Source: Oxalobacteraceae bacterium UBA4003 (lineage in GTDB: Bacteria > Pseudomonadota > Gammaproteobacteria > Burkholderiales > Burkholderiaceae_D). From it: a stretch of DNA of 27,967 nt. Below, piece by piece: positions 24,792 through 27,967 of this stretch. Each line of letters opens with the position of its first letter. The stretch's first letter is position 1. The translations under genes were made by a program, and so were the position numbers. The stretch lies in assembly GCA_002384815.1 (NCBI GenBank), contig DGBN01000048.1, forward strand, positions 1 through 27,967, given 5' to 3'. Under the pieces are notes generated by a model. That model was given only the letters and a program-made list of their open reading frames with translations, had not been told where the DNA came from and did not search any database.

Positions 24792-26390
24792 TCAGTAGCC
24801 GACTGCCTGCCCGTCGCGTCGCGGATCGCTGGCGGCGATGTAGCCGTTTTCGGTTTTCCAGATGAACTGGCCGGAGCCGAAATCCATGTAGTAGTCGGCG
24901 ACTTTTTCTATCTTGTGACCGCGTGCCAGCAGGCCCGCATGTACTTCCGCCGGCATCGCGGCTTCCACATTCAGCGACAGGCCGGTGTTGACCTTCCAGC
25001 GCGGTGCATCGCAGGCAGCTTGCGGCTGCTGCTTGTACGACAGCATGCGCACCAGGGTTTGTACATGGCCTTGCGGTTGCATGTTGCCGCCCATGACGCC
25101 GAAGCTCATCAGGGGCTGACCATCCTTGCTGAGGAAGCCGGGAATGATGGTGTGGAAAGGACGCTTGTTCGGTGCGACGCAGTTCGGATGGTTGGGACTG
25201 AGGTTGAAGCTGAAGCCGCGATTCTGCAGGCTGATGCCGGTGCCGGGCACAACCACGCCGGAGCCGAAACCCATGTAGTTTGACTGGATGAAGCTGACCA
25301 TCATGCCGCTTTCGTCCGCTGCGGTCAGATAGACGGTGCCGCCTTTGGGAGGTGTGCCGTGGCTGAAGCGGCTGGCGCTGTTCAGGTCGATCAGTTTGGC
25401 GCGTTCGCTCAGGTAGCCATCGTCCAGCAAATCCTTGACGGACACTTGCGTCATGTATTTTTCATCGGCGACCCATTTGTAGGTATCGGCAAAGGCAAGC
25501 TTCATGGCTTCTATCTGCATTTGCTGGGCTTCGACGGAATCGACAGGGAAGCGCGTGATGTCCAGCTTGTCGAGAATGCCGAGTGCGATCAGCGCGGCGA
25601 TGCCCTGGCCGTTAGGCGGGATTTCGTGCACGGTGTGACCGGCGTAATTTTTCTGGATAGGCGTGACCCATTCCGGTGTGAAGCCGGCAAGGTCGGCCAG
25701 TGTCATTTGCGCGCCGTGTTCCTTCGCGTACCTGACGATGGACTCGGCCAGTTCGCCGCGATAGAAGGCCTCGCCTTTTGTTTCGGCGATTTTTCTCAGC
25801 GATTCGGCAGCGTCCCTGAAGACGAAGTTTTCACCGACTTCCGGCGCACGGCCGTGCGGCATGAAGGCTTCTGCAAAGCCGGGCTGGTTTTGCAGAATCG
25901 GCATCGCATTAACCCATTTTTTCTGTACCACCGGCGACACCATATGGCCGCGCTCGGCGAGTTCGATGGCCGGTTCCATCAGATCGGCAAAGGGCAGCTT
26001 GCCGAATTTGTCCGACAGCGCGACCCAGCCGGCAATCGCGCCGGGTACTGTGACGGTATCCCAGCCGCGCTCCGGGAAGACGCCATTGTGTTTTTGCTTG
26101 AAGTAATCGGTCGTCCATCCGGCCGGCGAGGTGCCGGAACTGTTCAGGCCGTGCAACTGCTTGCCGTCCCACACCAGAGCAAACGCATCGCTGCCCAGAC
26201 CGCAGGAAACCGGCTCGACGATGGTCAGTGCGGCAGCAGCGGCAATCGCTGCATCGACGGCATTGCCGCCCTTGAGCAGCATGCGCAAGCCGGCTTGCGC
26301 GGCCAGCGGCTGCGAAGTCGCGACGGTATTGCGTGCGAACAGCGGCTGGCGGATCGATGGGTAGGGATTGTTCCAGTCAAATGAAGACAT
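24792..26390 (-). CDS. gamma-glutamyltransferase-like Ntn hydrolase
   Basis: A 532-residue member of the GGT family, expected to self-cleave before the nucleophile Thr352 (KGGTVYLTAADESG) into two subunits. The N-terminal GGNAVDAAIAAAAALTIVEP and GLGSDAF are typical. There is no signal peptide, so it should be cytoplasmic. Where E. coli GGT has the FREMAPA segment with the substrate-binding Arg114, this protein has NSSGTSPA. The GSPGG oxyanion segment is replaced by GVMGG. It therefore fits the YwrD-like branch better than classical Ggt, and a true gamma-glutamyl substrate is doubtful. AGGA eight bases before the ATG supports the start. Confidence 0.85.
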   Translation of the reverse strand: MSSFDWNNPYPSIRQPLFARNTVATSQPLAAQAGLRMLLKGGNAVDAAIAAAAALTIVEPVSCGLGSDAFALVWDGKQLHGLNSSGTSPAGWTTDYFKQKHNGVFPERGWDTVTVPGAIAGWVALSDKFGKLPFADLMEPAIELAERGHMVSPVVQKKWVNAMPILQNQPGFAEAFMPHGRAPEVGENFVFRDAAESLRKIAETKGEAFYRGELAESIVRYAKEHGAQMTLADLAGFTPEWVTPIQKNYAGHTVHEIPPNGQGIAALIALGILDKLDITRFPVDSVEAQQMQIEAMKLAFADTYKWVADEKYMTQVSVKDLLDDGYLSERAKLIDLNSASRFSHGTPPKGGTVYLTAADESGMMVSFIQSNYMGFGSGVVVPGTGISLQNRGFSFNLSPNHPNCVAPNKRPFHTIIPGFLSKDGQPLMSFGVMGGNMQPQGHVQTLVRMLSYKQQPQAACDAPRWKVNTGLSLNVEAAMPAEVHAGLLARGHKIEKVADYYMDFGSGQFIWKTENGYIAASDPRRDGQAVGY

Positions 26391-26622
26391 GCTGTGATCC
26401 TGATGATGTGGATTGAGTGTTCATGCCGCCAAGGCTGCATGAATGAATTTTGACCCGTTTGCCTGTCTGCTGCTCATGCGGCGGCAAACATGCGCGGAGA
26501 GCAGGCATTTTATCCCTTGTCGCGCTTTCAGTCTTGCCCCGGGTTTGCAGTACGTATCTGTTGATACGCGCTGTTAATATGATGCCAATTCACTGACGCC
26601 AACTCGACAACTGGAATCAACC

Positions 26623-27393
26623 ATGTGGCCTTATCCAAAAATAGTGGCGCATCGCGGTGGCGGTGTGCTGGCACCGGAAAACACCATCGCGGCCATGCGT
26701 TGCGGCTTGACGCATGGTTTTCGCGCGGTGGAATTCGACGTGATGCTGGCGAAAGATGGCGTGCCTGTCGTGATGCACGATACGGTCTTCGGCCGCACGG
26801 TGGCGGGCGAGGGTAATGTGAATGAATGCACTGCGCAGGAACTGGCAACGCGTGATGCCGGCGCATGGTTCGGCGATGAATATAGTGGCGAACCGATCCC
26901 GACCTTCGAGCAGGTGGCAGCGTTTTGCATGCAGCACCATATTTGGATGAATGTCGAGATCAAGCCGGTACAGGGTTTTGAAGACAGCACCGGCTGGACG
27001 GTGGCGCAGGCAGCGCATCGTTTATTTTCCGGGGCGCTGAACAGATCGCCGGCTGCCTTGCCGCTGCTTTCTTCCTTTTCGTTCGAGGCATTGCAGGCGG
27101 CGCAATTGGCGGCTCCGGATATTCCGCGCGGATTGCTGGTCGATGAAATCCCGGCCGACTGGCATGAACGGCTGCTCGCCCTGGGTGCAATTGCGCTACA
27201 TACCAACCACAAGAACCTGACGCCTTTGCTGGCGCGTGCGGTGAAAGATGCGGGCTTCGGCCTGTTTTGCTATACCGTCAACGAAGCGGCACGCGCAACG
27301 GAAATTCTGTCCTGGGGCGTCGATGCGTTTTGTACCGACCGCATCGACGTGATCGGGCCGACCTTTGGCAGTGCGGCTGCGGCTATGCGCTGA
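26623..27393 (+). CDS. ugpQ: cytosolic glycerophosphodiester phosphodiesterase
   Basis: A 256-residue GDPD TIM barrel that hydrolyses glycerophosphodiesters to glycerol-3-phosphate and the alcohol, and is metal dependent. The catalytic signature VAHRGGGVLAPENT contains His10 and Arg11, with metal ligands Glu37 and Asp39 (VEFDV) and His52 (VMHDT). MWPYPKIVAHRGGG at the start and GVDAFCTDRIDVIGP at the end closely follow E. coli UgpQ. There is no signal peptide, as expected for the cytosolic form. The ugpBAEC transporter is not nearby. It begins a plus-strand direction leading to alaS, with a 148-bp gap. Confidence 0.93.
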   Translation: MWPYPKIVAHRGGGVLAPENTIAAMRCGLTHGFRAVEFDVMLAKDGVPVVMHDTVFGRTVAGEGNVNECTAQELATRDAGAWFGDEYSGEPIPTFEQVAAFCMQHHIWMNVEIKPVQGFEDSTGWTVAQAAHRLFSGALNRSPAALPLLSSFSFEALQAAQLAAPDIPRGLLVDEIPADWHERLLALGAIALHTNHKNLTPLLARAVKDAGFGLFCYTVNEAARATEILSWGVDAFCTDRIDVIGPTFGSAAAAMR

Positions 27394-27416
27394 AACTGCG
27401 TGAAACCGGCTGAAAC
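27391..27416 (+). repeat. three tandem TGAAAC copies at 10-bp spacing
   Basis: TGAAAC starts at 27391 (including the ugpQ stop), 27401 and 27411, each followed by four variable bases. CTGAAAC at 27410-27416 is also complementary to GTTTCAG at 27454-27460, so a hairpin with a 37-base loop is possible. Confidence 0.6.
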
Positions 27417-27476
27417 GGACTATTCAGGCGAAAAAACGGGTGTTTCCACTGTTGTTTCAGGCACCAAGCCGGCAGG

Positions 27477-27502
27477 GTTATTACGCGCTAATAACGTATA
27501 AT
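27477..27502 (+). promoter_or_regulatory. candidate alaS promoter and dyad
   Basis: A perfect -10 box TATAAT is at 27497-27502, 39 bp before the alaS ATG. Just upstream, GTTATT (27477-27482) and AATAAC (27490-27495) form an inverted repeat with a seven-base spacer. No good -35 is seen at 16-18 bp. Confidence 0.5.
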
Positions 27503-27541
27503 CGCCGGTTTGCAGCACCCATTTCTTACTTTGCCCAGAAC

Positions 27542-27967
27542 ATGAAATCGTCCGAAATCCGCGAAAAATTCCTGAAGTTCTTTGAATCAAAAGGCCACAC
27601 CATCGTGGCGTCCAGCCCGCTGGTGCCAGGCAATGACCCGACCCTGATGTTCACCAACTCGGGCATGGTTCAGTTCAAGGACGTGTTTCTGGGCGAAGAC
27701 AAGCGCCCGTACGTGCGTGCAACCTCGGTGCAAGCCTGCCTGCGCGCCGGCGGCAAGCACAACGATCTGGAAAACGTCGGTTACACCGCACGTCACCACA
27801 CATTTTTCGAGATGCTGGGCAACTGGAGTTTCGGCGACTACTTCAAGCGCGAATCGCTGAAGTGGGCGTGGGAATTACTGACGGAAGTCTACAAACTGCC
27901 GCCGGAAAAATTGCTGGCAACCGTCTACGAAGAAGATCAGGAAGCCTACGACATCTGGACCAAGGAA
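27542..27967 (+). CDS. alaS: alanyl-tRNA synthetase, 5' part
   Basis: The first 142 residues of AlaRS; the gene runs off the right edge. Class II motif 1 and the catalytic start are unmistakable: MKSSEIREKFLKFFESKGH, SSPLVPGNDPTLMFTNSGMV and QFKDVFLG. Class II motif 2 follows (YVRATSVQACLRAGGKHNDL, then NVGYTARHHTFFEMLGNWSF). AlaRS charges tRNA-Ala and edits Ser/Gly mischarging in a domain beyond this window. The ATG is followed by the conserved AlaRS N-terminus, so the start is secure, although the upstream Shine-Dalgarno sequence is weak. Confidence 0.97.
   Translation, partial: MKSSEIREKFLKFFESKGHTIVASSPLVPGNDPTLMFTNSGMVQFKDVFLGEDKRPYVRATSVQACLRAGGKHNDLENVGYTARHHTFFEMLGNWSFGDYFKRESLKWAWELLTEVYKLPPEKLLATVYEEDQEAYDIWTKE

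Noticed and set aside
25359..26384. 341-codon plus-strand ORF
   Set aside because: Antisense shadow of the GGT-like gene, with no recognisable domain.

Overview
The window looks like ordinary chromosome from a betaproteobacterium, most likely Oxalobacteraceae (Herminiimonas or Janthinobacterium-like). This is inferred from moderate G+C, the phaA/phaB pair, a GlnRS/AlaRS neighbourhood, and the DUF families present. No database search was possible. I see no tRNA, rRNA, CRISPR array, transposase or integrase. It is densely packed with about 27 protein genes, most of them on the minus strand.

Left part (1-6.2 kb): an AT-rich gene-free leader, then phaA-phaB on the plus strand (acetyl-CoA to 3-hydroxybutyryl-CoA, the PHB precursor route). 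These converge on a minus-strand pair encoding a DEDDh exonuclease and a DsbA/FrnE-type thiol oxidoreductase. A large methyl-accepting chemotaxis protein runs divergently and converges on a small S4 RNA-binding protein.

Signalling block (6.2-12 kb, minus): a small unknown protein, a MAPEG membrane protein, and a tight four-gene run. That run is a 106-aa unknown, an HDOD protein, a cyclic-nucleotide-binding/GGDEF protein and exonuclease I. It is preceded by a second, membrane-bound diguanylate cyclase. Both GGDEF proteins keep the active site and the RxxD inhibitory site, so c-di-GMP control is a theme here.

Middle (12-19 kb): DUF3617, DUF2237 and DUF2721 proteins, an MscS-type channel, a class A beta-lactamase with a twin-arginine signal, a cupin, and an MFS exporter divergent from its probable LysR regulator.

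Right part (19-28 kb): a 25-codon membrane peptide gene with its own promoter, Shine-Dalgarno sequence and terminator; a glutaredoxin-like protein; a DUF2214 membrane protein; and an AT-rich gene starting 2 bp after glnS that is split by a frameshift at a ten-base homopolymer. Then come glnS, a DUF1275 membrane protein, a GGT-like hydrolase with altered substrate residues, ugpQ, and the 5' part of alaS, which runs off the window.

The two most unusual items are the homopolymer-split gene (two membrane segments, an alpha/beta module and TPR-like helices; 20557-21931) and the 25-aa membrane peptide gene (19316-19393). Most other genes are housekeeping or common accessory families. I found no convincing multi-gene novel defence or mobile system.
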